From an uncultured Brevibacterium sp. (lineage in GTDB: Bacteria; Actinomycetota; Actinomycetes; Actinomycetales; Brevibacteriaceae): a DNA stretch of 8,876 nt. Where the stretch lies: NCBI GenBank assembly GCA_902489215.1, contig CABTZE010000082.1, forward strand, positions 1 to 8,876. The letters run 5' to 3'. The notes beneath the pieces are model-generated. The model searched no databases. It was not told the DNA's origin and saw nothing but the letters and a program-made list of their open reading frames with translations. The number at the start of each line of letters is the position of its first letter. The first letter of the stretch is position 1. Below, piece by piece: positions 1 to 6,416 of the stretch. A program made the translations under genes and the position numbers.

Positions 1-5
1 GGCTC

Positions 6-124
6 CACGGGCCCAGCCGACCTCCGCCTCGTCCGTTTGCTGGTGCGTTCTCACGCGGTTATGCAGATTCACGCTTTAATGCAGCGCATTAGCGCGCAAA
101 TCTGCATTAAAGCGTGAATCTGGG
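6..124. repeat. Intergenic palindromic repeat, copy 1
   Basis: The 71-bp core (47-117) differs from copy 2 at two positions and from copy 3 at seven, with no length change. A perfect inverted repeat has 21-bp arms at 64-84 and 102-122 around a 17-nt loop. Upstream, CCTCGT at 27-32 lies exactly 14 nt before the core, as in the other two copies. The stretch from CACGGGCCCA (6-15) through the CCTCGT word also resembles the 33-bp tandem unit next to copy 2, so the element may continue beyond the window edge. It lies downstream of the aminotransferase gene. A REP- or MITE-like element is the closest known category; no transposase or clear target duplication is seen. Confidence 0.85.
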
Positions 125-149
125 ATGGCTGGGGTTGTGGCACCGGGCC

Positions 150-177
150 GCCGAGGTGCCGGTTGCGGCACCTCGGC
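150..177 (-). terminator. GC-rich hairpin terminator after the aminotransferase gene
   Basis: Perfect 12-bp arms (150-161 and 166-177) enclose a four-base loop. On the minus strand the hairpin begins about 10 nt after the TAA stop at 188-190. There is no U-tract, which is common for actinobacterial terminators. The left arm carries the word GCCGCCGAGGTG (147-158), which also occurs beside repeat copy 3 (8066-8077), so this terminator may derive from the 3' part of the repeat element. Confidence 0.7.
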
Positions 178-187
178 CCCGTTCCTC

Positions 188-1558
188 TTACAGCTTGTCG
201 GTTGCGTCGACGAGGACGGAGCGGATGATCTGCTCCATTTCCTCGAAGTCCTCCGGTCCGCAGGTCAGCGGGGGAGCCAGCTGGATGACGGGTTCGCCGC
301 GGTCATCAGCCCGGCAGTAGAGACCGCGTTCGTACAGCGCCGGTGACACGAAGCCTTTGAGGATGCGCTCGCACTCTTCTTCTGTGAACGTTTCCTTGGT
401 GGCCTTGTCCTTAACCAGTTCGATGCCGAAGAAGTAGCCCTCACCTCGGACGTCGCCGACAATCGGCAGGTCCGTGAGCTTCTCCAGGGTGTTGCGGAAA
501 GCCAGCGAGTTCGATGCCACGCGGTCGTTCAGGCCGTCTTTTTCCATGACGTCGAGGTTGGCCAGCGCAACAGCGCAGGAAACGGGGTGACCGCCGAAGG
601 TGTAGCCGTGGTAGAAGGTCTCCCCGCCCTTGCCGAAGGGTTCGAACAGGCGGTCCGAGGCGATCATCGCACCCAGTGGGGCGTAGCCGGAGGTGATGCC
701 CTTGGCGGTGGTGATGATGTCCGGCACGTAGTCGAAGTCGTTGCAGGCGAACATTGAGCCGATGCGGCCGAACGCACAGATCGTTTCGTCTGAGACCAGC
801 AGAACGTCGTGTTCATCGCAGATTTCGCGCACGCGCTCAAAGTAGCCCGGTGGTGGCGGGAAGCAACCGCCGGAGTTCTGCACCGGTTCGAGGAACACCG
901 CGGCGACGGAGTCTGCGCCCTCGAATTCGATGACCTCTTCAATGCGGTCGGCAGCCCAGCGGCCGAATGCCTTTTCGTCACCTGAGAATCGGTCGTCTGC
1001 GCGGTAGAAGTTGGTGTTCGGCACCTTGTGCGCACCGGGCACGAGCGGTGCGAACTGGTTGCGCAGATCCGGCAGCGAGGTCACGCTCAAGGCGCCGTGC
1101 GGGGTGCCGTGGTAGGCGGTCGCACGCGAAATGATCTTGTGCTTGCCCGGCTTGCCGGTCAGGCGGAAGTAGTTTTTGGCCAGCTTCAGTGCGGACTCAA
1201 CAGAGTCGCCACCACCCGAGGTGAAGAACACCCTGTTCAGCTCACCCGGCGCGTAGGCGGCCAGGCGAGTGGCCAGTTCGATAGCCGGTTCGTGCGCGTA
1301 GGACCACAGGGGGAAGAAGCCGAGTTTCTTGGTCTGGTCGTAGGCGGCCTGGGCGAGTTCTTCACGCCCATAGCCAACCTGGACGGTGAACAGGCCGGCC
1401 AGACCGTCAATGAGCTTGTGTCCCTTGTCGTCCCACACGTGGTGGCCTTCGCCGTGGGTGATGACGGGAGTGCGGCCGCCGGTGAACAGGTGGTCGTGGC
1501 TGGCCATGTGCATCCACAGGTGATCGCGCAGGCCTGCTTGCAGGTCGATGTTTGACAT
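188..1558 (-). CDS. Class III PLP-dependent aminotransferase (omega-amino acid/diamine type)
   Basis: This 456-residue protein has the usual length and layout of class III (fold type I) aminotransferases: a phosphate-binding Gly-rich segment (TSGGGDS, 113-119), the AYHG ring-stacking motif (148-151), PLP-contacting Asp257 in VSDE, and the Schiff-base lysine Lys286 in TTAKG. A Gly-rich HGYTFGGHP stretch at 317-325 is typical of omega-amino acid:pyruvate and putrescine aminotransferases. It should transfer an amino group from a terminal amine to a 2-oxoacid in the cytosol; the substrate cannot be read from sequence. It follows the Lrp gene by 26 nt and has an AAGGA site (1564-1568), so the two form an operon. 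Because PLP lyases acting on hydroxylated aminoethylphosphonate belong to the same superfamily, a role in the neighbouring phosphonate pathway is possible but unproven. Confidence 0.9.
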   Translation of the reverse strand: MSNIDLQAGLRDHLWMHMASHDHLFTGGRTPVITHGEGHHVWDDKGHKLIDGLAGLFTVQVGYGREELAQAAYDQTKKLGFFPLWSYAHEPAIELATRLAAYAPGELNRVFFTSGGGDSVESALKLAKNYFRLTGKPGKHKIISRATAYHGTPHGALSVTSLPDLRNQFAPLVPGAHKVPNTNFYRADDRFSGDEKAFGRWAADRIEEVIEFEGADSVAAVFLEPVQNSGGCFPPPPGYFERVREICDEHDVLLVSDETICAFGRIGSMFACNDFDYVPDIITTAKGITSGYAPLGAMIASDRLFEPFGKGGETFYHGYTFGGHPVSCAVALANLDVMEKDGLNDRVASNSLAFRNTLEKLTDLPIVGDVRGEGYFFGIELVKDKATKETFTEEECERILKGFVSPALYERGLYCRADDRGEPVIQLAPPLTCGPEDFEEMEQIIRSVLVDATDKL

Positions 1559-1584
1559 TGGAATCCTTGCTTTCTTGCCTCGTG

Positions 1585-2055
1585 TCAGCGGGTGCCCCAG
1601 TTGTACTTCTGGTCCCAGAGTTTGAGGTACATCATCGTGTCGGTTGATTCGACGGTTTCGAATGAGCGCAGCTGTTGGAGGGTTTCCATCAGTTCGTCGT
1701 CATCGGCGCACACGACTTCGATGAGGATGTCGTAAACGCCGGCGGTGACGACGGTGTAATTGACCTGGGGGAGTTTGCTGAGCGCTTCGGCTGTGCCGGT
1801 GATGTCGCTGTTGACTCGCACGCCGATCATGGCCTGGCGGTTGAACCCAAGCTGCATGGGCGAGGTCACGGCGACGATCTGCATGACTCCCGCAGCGGTG
1901 AGCTTCGCTGCGCGCTGGCGAACAGCGGCTTCTGAAAGCCCAACTTCGCGGCCGATTTCTGCGTAGCTGCGGCGGCCGTCCTGCTGCAGGGCTTCGATGA
2001 TTGCCTTCGACTTGCTGTCGAGTTCAACATCCGGAACTGCGTCTTCAGCAGCCAT
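1585..2055 (-). CDS. Lrp/AsnC family transcriptional regulator
   Basis: The 156-residue protein matches the Lrp/AsnC pattern and length. An N-terminal helix-turn-helix (about residues 12-60) includes the recognition-helix stretch GLSEAAVRQRAAKL. It is followed by a RAM ligand-binding domain (about 75-145) with the characteristic GVYDILIEV strand. These proteins form dimers to octamers that sense amino acids or related amines. The ATG at 2053-2055 has a good Shine-Dalgarno site, GGAAAGGG (2061-2068), 5 nt away. As the first gene of a two-gene operon with the class III aminotransferase, it most likely controls that gene and itself in response to the aminotransferase's substrate. The effector is unknown. 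Confidence 0.92.
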   Translation of the reverse strand: MAAEDAVPDVELDSKSKAIIEALQQDGRRSYAEIGREVGLSEAAVRQRAAKLTAAGVMQIVAVTSPMQLGFNRQAMIGVRVNSDITGTAEALSKLPQVNYTVVTAGVYDILIEVVCADDDELMETLQQLRSFETVESTDTMMYLKLWDQKYNWGTR

Positions 2056-2086
2056 AATCGCCCTTTCCGTCGTAAATCGTTGTTTC

Positions 2087-2116
2087 AGCGTATCAAGCGA
2101 CGGAATTAGTTGTCTA
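2087..2116 (-). promoter_or_regulatory. Probable promoter of the lrp-aminotransferase operon
   Basis: On the minus strand, TAGACA (2111-2116) matches the -35 consensus at five of six positions. It is followed after 18 nt by TACGCT (2087-2092), a weak -10 preceded by TG one base upstream (extended -10). Transcription would begin near 2080, giving a leader of about 25 nt that contains the Shine-Dalgarno site. Confidence 0.45.
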
Positions 2117-2140
2117 TGCCTGTTTAGCTTCGGATTCCGT
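2100..2140. promoter_or_regulatory. Inverted repeat overlapping the lrp promoter, possible autoregulatory site
   Basis: The 7-bp arms ACGGAAT (2100-2106) and ATTCCGT (2134-2140) bracket the proposed -35 element of the lrp gene. Lrp-family proteins often autoregulate through inverted repeats at this position. The arms are short and the spacing is long, so chance is possible. Confidence 0.25.
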
Positions 2141-2221
2141 TGTTAGATGTGCTTTCGGTGGTGCGTGAGCGAGGCTCGGCCCGTCCGGCAGGCGGCCCCG
2201 GACCGACCCGGCGGCCATCCC

Positions 2222-2286
2222 ACCCGACCTCCACCTCGTCCCTTCACGGGCCCAACCCGACCTCCACCTCGTCCCTTCACGGGCCC
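2222..2286. repeat. Tandem duplication of the left module of repeat copy 2
   Basis: A 32-bp unit occurs twice without a mismatch (2222-2253 and 2255-2286), one base apart, giving a 33-bp period. Each unit contains the ACCTCGTCCC word that precedes the palindromic core. The second unit runs directly into the core, and its terminal GGGCCC forms part of the outer palindrome arm. A diverged version of the same unit precedes copy 1 at the window start. Confidence 0.9.
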
Positions 2287-2367
2287 GTTCTCACGCGGTA
2301 ATGCAGATTCACGCTTTAATGCAGCGCATTACCGCGCAAATCTGCATTAAAGCGTGAGAACGGGCCC
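2281..2367. repeat. Intergenic palindromic repeat, copy 2 (perfect outer stem)
   Basis: The outer arms at 2281-2296 and 2352-2367 are perfect 16-bp inverted repeats. Inside are competing pairings: 11-bp arms at 2294-2304/2326-2336, 11-bp arms at 2299-2309/2339-2349 and 16-bp arms at 2309-2324/2342-2357. The core also shows an 18-bp direct periodicity (TCACGC at 2291 and 2309). The element lies about 114 nt past the phnE stop and upstream of the lrp gene, so it may end transcription of the phn operon; no U-tract is present. Confidence 0.88.
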
Positions 2368-2480
2368 AGGCGGCACATACAGGCAGTCCCGCCCAAAGGA
2401 CCAAAGACAGAAAAGCAGCGCGCGGAGCGGAGCCAACCCAGCACCCCGTAGCCAAGCCGCGCCCGCCCCGCGCGCCACGA

Positions 2481-3341
2481 TTACTGGGCCAGGCGTTTGC
2501 GAACGATGGCCGAGAATGTGTCGACCAGAATAACCAGCACCAGGACGATGAGGATGTGTGTCATCATCGCGTCGAACTGGAAGGACTTGATCGACTGGTT
2601 GATGAGCAGGCCAATGCCGCCGGCGCCCACCAGACCGAGGACAAGTGAAGAGCGCACGTTGACGTCGAACCGGTACAGCAGCAAGCCCATGAGTGATGCG
2701 CTGACCTGCGGAAGCGTTGCGTTGGCAACGATTTGCGCGCGGTTGGCGCCAACGGTGTGCAGGGCAAGTGATGGGCCCGGATCGATCTCTTCAATCGACT
2801 CCGCCCACAGCTTGCCCATGACTCCGGTGTTGTGGCAGATGAGCGCGAGCACACCGGCAAAGGGGCCCAGTCCGACGGCCGTGACGAAGATCAGCGCGAA
2901 CACAATGTCCGGCACTGCGCGGAAGAACGACAGGATCGTGCGCGAAATCTGGTAGACGATCGGGTGCGGGCTCGTGGTGCGCGAACCCCATACGGCCAGC
3001 AGTGCGCTGGTGGGAATCGACAGTGTTGTGCCCAGCAGGCCGATCCACAGGGTGATTCCGGTGGCTTCGATGCCGGGCTTGACGACGTTTTCCCAGTCGA
3101 GATCCGGTGGCAGCGCTTCGGACAGGAACCGCATGATCCCGCCCGAACCGTCGACCAGTGCGGTGAACGAAAACTCGGTTTCGCGCAGTGCCACGACGTG
3201 GGCCACCACAAGGGCCACGATGAGTGCCGCGGTGGGCCAGTTTCGCCACGAGGAGCGAGGTGGAGGGGCCAGGGTCTGCTTGTTTTCCTTGGGAAGTTTG
3301 CTGGTTTTCGAGGTGGGCTCTGGGTGCAGTTGAGTCGGCAT
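2481..3341 (-). CDS. phnE: Phosphonate ABC transporter permease PhnE
   Basis: This 286-residue inner-membrane protein forms the transport channel for phosphonates with PhnC and PhnD. After a polar, Pro-rich N-terminus it shows hydrophobic segments at about 36-52, 95-118, 135-161, 222-238 and 260-280. The ATPase-coupling (EAA) loop of binding-protein-dependent permeases lies at about 171-205, with the glycine in the HTVGANRAQI stretch. SFFRAVPDIVFALIFV and GLVGAGGIG are strongly PhnE-like. The ATG at 3339-3341 has GAGGAG (3348-3353) 6 nt upstream, overlapping the phnC stop codon (3352-3354), so the genes are likely translationally coupled. It is the last gene of the minus-strand operon; only one permease gene is present, which would homodimerise. 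Confidence 0.93.
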   Translation of the reverse strand: MPTQLHPEPTSKTSKLPKENKQTLAPPPRSSWRNWPTAALIVALVVAHVVALRETEFSFTALVDGSGGIMRFLSEALPPDLDWENVVKPGIEATGITLWIGLLGTTLSIPTSALLAVWGSRTTSPHPIVYQISRTILSFFRAVPDIVFALIFVTAVGLGPFAGVLALICHNTGVMGKLWAESIEEIDPGPSLALHTVGANRAQIVANATLPQVSASLMGLLLYRFDVNVRSSLVLGLVGAGGIGLLINQSIKSFQFDAMMTHILIVLVLVILVDTFSAIVRKRLAQ

Positions 3342-3351
3342 GGGGATCTCC

Positions 3352-4158
3352 TCAGAGCTCGTAGAGGGGGTGGATGTCGGTCAGGTCAGCTTGGGCCGCA
3401 GGCTTGTCGAGGACGATGCGGCCGCCGCGCAGACCGATGAGCCGATCAGCGTGGCGGAAGGCGAGGTCCGGCTGGTGCAGGACGGCGGCGACAGCGAGAC
3501 CTTCCTGCCTGGCAAGGTCTGCGAGCAGCTTCATGATGCGTTCCGCCGCCTGGGGGTCGAGGGCGGAGACAGGTTCGTCGGCCAGGAGGACTTTCGCGCC
3601 CTGGCATAGGGCCCGCGCTACGGCAACGCGTTGCTGCTGACCGCCGGACAGCTTGCCTGCCGGTTCTGATGCGCGGTCCGCCAGTCCAACACGGTCAAGA
3701 GCTTCCATCGCATCGGAGCGGACTTCGGCGGGGAAGAACCACGGGTGCAGCGATTGCCAGGTGTTCATGCGGGCAAGCGCTCCGGCGCACACGTTGTCGA
3801 GCACGCTGCGGCGACCCACCAGGTGAAAGGACTGAAAGATCATTGCGGCTTTGGGGTCGTGTTTGGGCAGGCGCGAACGGTGGCCTTTGAAGCCAGCCGG
3901 GTGGCCGTCGATTGTGATCGAACCGGACTCGTAGCCGACAAGCCCTGCCAGAGCGCGCAGCGTGGTCGATTTTCCTGAGCCGTTCGCGCCGAGGATGACG
4001 GTGAGCTCACCGGCGTGCAGCTCAAAGTCCACACCGTCGACAACGGTCTTGTCGCCGAAGGAGATAGTGAGGTTTTCTGCTTTCAGCAGCGTCTGCCCGG
4101 GTTCGCGTTCCATGGTGTCTGCCCTGAGTTGATGATCTGTGATGGGAGCGGCGGTCAT
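3352..4158 (-). CDS. phnC: Phosphonate ABC transporter ATP-binding protein PhnC
   Basis: The 268-residue cytoplasmic ATPase powers phosphonate import. It has Walker A GANGSGKST (57-65), the Q-loop Gln109 in IFQSFHLVGRRSVLDNV, the signature LSGGQQQRVAVARAL (170-184), Walker B VLLADE (190-195) followed by PVSALDP, and a switch His in AVLHQPDL. The Q-loop stretch with its GRRSVLDNV continuation and the following WQSLHPWFFP region resemble PhnC rather than other importer ATPases. The ATG shares one base with the phnD stop (TGATG at 4156-4160). The strong GAGGAGG site 7 nt upstream supports this start over the internal Met16. The first ~23 residues are an extra N-terminal extension before the ABC domain. 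Confidence 0.94.
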   Translation of the reverse strand: MTAAPITDHQLRADTMEREPGQTLLKAENLTISFGDKTVVDGVDFELHAGELTVILGANGSGKSTTLRALAGLVGYESGSITIDGHPAGFKGHRSRLPKHDPKAAMIFQSFHLVGRRSVLDNVCAGALARMNTWQSLHPWFFPAEVRSDAMEALDRVGLADRASEPAGKLSGGQQQRVAVARALCQGAKVLLADEPVSALDPQAAERIMKLLADLARQEGLAVAAVLHQPDLAFRHADRLIGLRGGRIVLDKPAAQADLTDIHPLYEL

Positions 4159-5063
4159 CAGACGTCCTCCTCGGAAAGGTTCATGGTTTCGGCCAGGTCG
4201 AACAGCGGCTTATAGGTTTCCTTCGTCACCTTGATGAGCGGTCCGGGAGGTGTGACGTCGAGGAACGCACCGACCTTTTCGACGTCCTTCGTTTCGAGGT
4301 TGAGGAGCGCGTCTTCAACGGCCTTCTTGAATTCGTCGGGGGCGTCGCCGCGGACGGTGATCGGGTCGTTCGGGATTTCCTCGGACTTCCAGATCTGGCG
4401 GAACTTCGATTCGTCGAAGGTTCCTTCAGACTTCGCGGTGGCAAGAGTCTGCGAGTTGATCTGTGCGGCGTCGACGGTGCCGTTGGTCAACGCCAGCATT
4501 GCCTCGGGGTGGCCGCCGGCGTAGTTGATCTTCAGGTCAGCATCTTCGATGCCTTCCTGCTTGAGCGCGTATCGGGGCAGCACATCTCCCGAGGTGGATC
4601 CCACCGAACCGAGTGCCAGATCCTTGCCTTTGAGGTCCTTGACTGACTGGATCGGCGAGTCCTTCGGCACCCAGATGCCTGCCGTGTAGGAGGATAGTTT
4701 GCCATCGGCAAGGCCGAAGGAGGCGAGTGGTTCGGCTCCGGCGCGTTCGCTGGCGAACACGTAGCCCAGCGGGCCGAACTGGCCGAGGTCGAGCTTGCCG
4801 TTCTGCATGGCAAGCACTTCTGCCGAGTAGTCCTCGAGCACGTTCAGTTCAACAGGGCAGTCGAGCTTCTTCTCAAGAGCATCGGCCAGCACCTGGTAGG
4901 CGGGCTTGAGCTTGGTGGGGTCTTCGAACGGTTCGATGCCGAAGGCGATCTTGCCGTTGGGGCATGTGGGCGAATCGGCAGATGCATCCGATGAGCATCC
5001 GACTGCGGTTACGGCTGTCATGACAATGGCAGCGGATGCTGCGAGAGCGCGGGTGAGTCGCAT
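4158..5063 (-). CDS. phnD: Phosphonate-binding lipoprotein PhnD
   Basis: This 301-residue protein is the extracytoplasmic receptor of the importer. A signal peptide with two arginines near the N-terminus ends in a lipobox around Cys23 (AVGC), so the mature protein would be lipid-anchored, as usual for Gram-positive binding proteins. Family features include the FGIEPFEDP start of the fold (41-49), DLGQFGPLGYVFA (92-104), the phosphonate-contacting loop GSTSG (155-159) and the GGHPEAMLALTNGTVDAA stretch (183-200). The last differs from the commoner HDAA form, which could reflect a modified ligand. An AAGGA site (5070-5074) lies 6 nt from the ATG. It follows the FAD oxidoreductase by 45 nt and overlaps phnC by one base. 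Confidence 0.93.
   Translation of the reverse strand: MRLTRALAASAAIVMTAVTAVGCSSDASADSPTCPNGKIAFGIEPFEDPTKLKPAYQVLADALEKKLDCPVELNVLEDYSAEVLAMQNGKLDLGQFGPLGYVFASERAGAEPLASFGLADGKLSSYTAGIWVPKDSPIQSVKDLKGKDLALGSVGSTSGDVLPRYALKQEGIEDADLKINYAGGHPEAMLALTNGTVDAAQINSQTLATAKSEGTFDESKFRQIWKSEEIPNDPITVRGDAPDEFKKAVEDALLNLETKDVEKVGAFLDVTPPGPLIKVTKETYKPLFDLAETMNLSEEDV
4166..4172 (-). promoter_or_regulatory. Shine-Dalgarno site of phnC inside phnD
   Basis: GAGGAGG on the minus strand lies in the last codons of phnD, 7 nt from the phnC ATG at 4156-4158. It fixes the phnC start and implies coupled translation of the two genes. Confidence 0.75.
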
Positions 5064-5108
5064 GGTTTTTCCTTGAAGGCGTAGGAGGGGGAGGAGGGTC
5101 AGCCGGGG

Positions 5109-6239
5109 TCAGGCGGCTTTGCTGTGTGCTTGGAGTTGAGTCAGGGTGCGGTCGGCAAGACCGAAGGAGATCGTCATGCCGATGCCGGTGGCTACGGTGA
5201 TTGCGGTTGTCTTGCTGTCGAGTTCTTCGACGATCAGCGGGCGAACCGGTGAGGACGCGTAGACGCCCTGCCAGCGCTCGCGGATGTTGAGGCTGTCTAC
5301 GCCGAGGAGGCCGGCGGCTTCCTTGAGCAGAAGACGACTGGTTTCTTCACGGACGAATGGTTCTACTGAGGTTGCGTAGTGGTGGGAATCGCCGATGATC
5401 ACTGTGCCGTCAGGGCGGCGGGTGAACATGACATTGGCTGAAATGTCGACGAGTCCGGGAGCGTGTTCTTGCATGTGGGCGCGCAGGTCTTCTGCGGCTT
5501 GAGTTTCGGAGAAAGCGTCGTAGCGCAGGAGCGACGTCCCCGACAGCATTGCGGAGTTCGCGGTGAAGTGATCCGGTGCTGTTGCCAGGGTCATCGCGAG
5601 CGAGCATTCGCGCATCTGCGCATCTTCCGCCAAGCCTGGGAAAAGGCCAGGCAGCAGGTGGCCGGCGCACACAATGACGTGCCCGGCGGTGAAGCTGCCG
5701 CGAGTGGTGAAAACTTCGCCATCTTCAACAGTCAGAACTCGGGTGCGGTAGAGGAACTCAACCCCGCGGTGCTCTTTCAGCCACGCGGCCAAGGCGGGCG
5801 CCGCCTCGCGCGGGTCGACCCGAAGATCCAGCGGAAGGTGAGCTCCGCCCACCGCCGTGGTCTTAGGCGTGCCGACGGCGCGGGCAATTTCATCACGGTC
5901 CAGCAGCTGAATGCGCTCAGTGCCCTTGTTCTTCTGCGCCTCATCCAGCACTGCAATTTCCTGCTGGTTCTGCGCCAGAACGTAACCACCAGCCTCAGCA
6001 GCCCAGAAGCCTGCGCCGGACGCAGCAGCCAGCCAGTGTTCGCGGCCGGATTCGGCAAGGTCGGCGAACTCGCCTGACTGCCCGGTGATGCAGCAGTGGC
6101 CGAAGTTGCGAATGGACGCTCCAACGGTGCCGGCGTTCTCTTCGATGACGGTGACGGAAAGCCCGCGCTGTGTCGCGGCGTAGGCGTGAGCCAGGCCGAT
6201 GATGCCGGCTCCGACGATGATGACGTCTGCTGTTCTCAT
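5109..6239 (-). CDS. FAD-dependent oxidoreductase (DAO family) of aminophosphonate clusters
   Basis: The 376-residue protein has an N-terminal Rossmann dinucleotide fold (GAGIIG, 10-15, with Glu33 placed to bind the FAD ribose), a SIRNFG segment (42-47), and a C-terminal FAD-contacting ATGIGMTISFG stretch (about 350-360). This is the D-amino acid oxidase/glycine oxidase architecture. It resembles the subfamily (TIGR03364) that recurs beside phosphonatase-like HAD enzymes and PhnCDE transporters; members of this group are thought to oxidatively deaminate an aminophosphonate, for example an N-methylated or hydroxylated aminoethylphosphonate, to the aldehyde. As first gene of the operon with phnDCE, and divergent from the HAD unit, it fits this role. 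The ATG is the first possible start after an in-frame stop (6255-6257), but its Shine-Dalgarno site is weak. The exact substrate cannot be read from sequence. Confidence 0.88.
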   Translation of the reverse strand: MRTADVIIVGAGIIGLAHAYAATQRGLSVTVIEENAGTVGASIRNFGHCCITGQSGEFADLAESGREHWLAAASGAGFWAAEAGGYVLAQNQQEIAVLDEAQKNKGTERIQLLDRDEIARAVGTPKTTAVGGAHLPLDLRVDPREAAPALAAWLKEHRGVEFLYRTRVLTVEDGEVFTTRGSFTAGHVIVCAGHLLPGLFPGLAEDAQMRECSLAMTLATAPDHFTANSAMLSGTSLLRYDAFSETQAAEDLRAHMQEHAPGLVDISANVMFTRRPDGTVIIGDSHHYATSVEPFVREETSRLLLKEAAGLLGVDSLNIRERWQGVYASSPVRPLIVEELDSKTTAITVATGIGMTISFGLADRTLTQLQAHSKAA

Positions 6240-6282
6240 GTTTCGAGAATGCGGTCAGCCGATGCGAGTTCGCAAACAAAAA

Positions 6283-6326
6283 CCCAGCTTATGTATACAA
6301 GTTGGCCAAGTGTTCACTTAGCTGGG
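6283..6326. promoter_or_regulatory. Divergent promoter/operator region with nested symmetries
   Basis: Outer 7-bp arms CCCAGCT (6283-6289) and AGCTGGG (6320-6326) enclose three palindromes: TGTATACA (6292-6299), TTGGCCAA (6302-6309) and AAGTGTTCACTT (6308-6319). On the minus strand TATACA (6292-6297) would be a good -10 for the oxidoreductase-phnDCE operon, giving a leader of about 45 nt; no clear -35 is seen. A repressor binding here would cover that -10. Confidence 0.45.
6288..6303. promoter_or_regulatory. Candidate GntR operator O1
   Basis: CTTATGTATACAAGTT shares 13 of 16 bases with the site at 6401-6416. It is imperfectly palindromic around GTATAC, in keeping with the AT-centred GT..AC operators of the HutC/UTRA branch of GntR regulators. 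It overlaps the proposed -10 of the minus-strand operon. Confidence 0.45.
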
Positions 6327-6368
6327 ATTTAGGGGCCTGTAAGTTCACCGTCAGTTCGCCTTCGTGGG

Positions 6369-6397
6369 TGAAGAACCGCTGAAATCACGCTTACGAT
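6369..6397 (+). promoter_or_regulatory. Probable promoter of the gntR-HAD unit, leaderless
   Basis: TACGAT (6392-6397) matches the -10 pattern TAnnaT. A weak TGAAGA (6369-6374) lies at a 17-nt spacing. Only six bases separate the -10 from the ATG at 6404, and no Shine-Dalgarno site precedes that ATG. Transcription therefore probably starts at the A of the start codon, giving a leaderless mRNA, as is frequent in actinobacteria. Confidence 0.5.
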
Positions 6398-6400
6398 GTA

Positions 6401-6416
6401 CTTATGAATACATCTT
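6401..6416. promoter_or_regulatory. Candidate GntR operator O2 across the gntR start codon
   Basis: CTTATGAATACATCTT repeats O1 with three differences, 113 bp away. It includes the ATG of the regulator gene. Overlapping arms GATGTA (6395-6400) and TACATC (6409-6414) add dyad symmetry. Binding here would block initiation and give negative autoregulation. Confidence 0.42.

Larger units (their letters stand above)
2056..2480. other. Intergenic region between the lrp and phnE genes
   Basis: This 425-base gap has no convincing gene. From the lrp side it holds the lrp ribosome-binding site and probable promoter (to about 2116), a short inverted repeat (2100-2140), a 33-bp-period tandem duplication (2222-2286) and repeat copy 2 (2281-2367). 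Nothing recognisable was seen in 2368-2480, a GC-rich stretch just after the phnE stop codon. Confidence 0.7.

Noticed and set aside
1028..1555. Long plus-strand open frame opposite the aminotransferase
   Set aside because: It lies wholly antisense to a well-supported gene, has no recognisable motifs and its composition is that of a GC-rich shadow frame.
188..1558. Calling the aminotransferase PhnW
   Set aside because: PhnW is a shorter class V (aspartate-type fold subgroup) enzyme; the motifs and 456-residue length here are class III.
2147..2350. Small Pro-rich open frame on the plus strand
   Set aside because: It is made of the tandem duplication and the palindromic repeat and lacks a ribosome-binding site; the apparent peptide repeat is a by-product of the DNA repeat.
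2281..2367. Riboswitch between lrp and phnE
   Set aside because: The structure is an almost symmetric DNA palindrome shared with two other unrelated intergenic sites and lies downstream, not upstream, of the phn operon.
5463..6077. 204-codon plus-strand open frame opposite the FAD oxidoreductase
   Set aside because: It is antisense to a gene with clear FAD-binding motifs, and no family features are seen in its translation.
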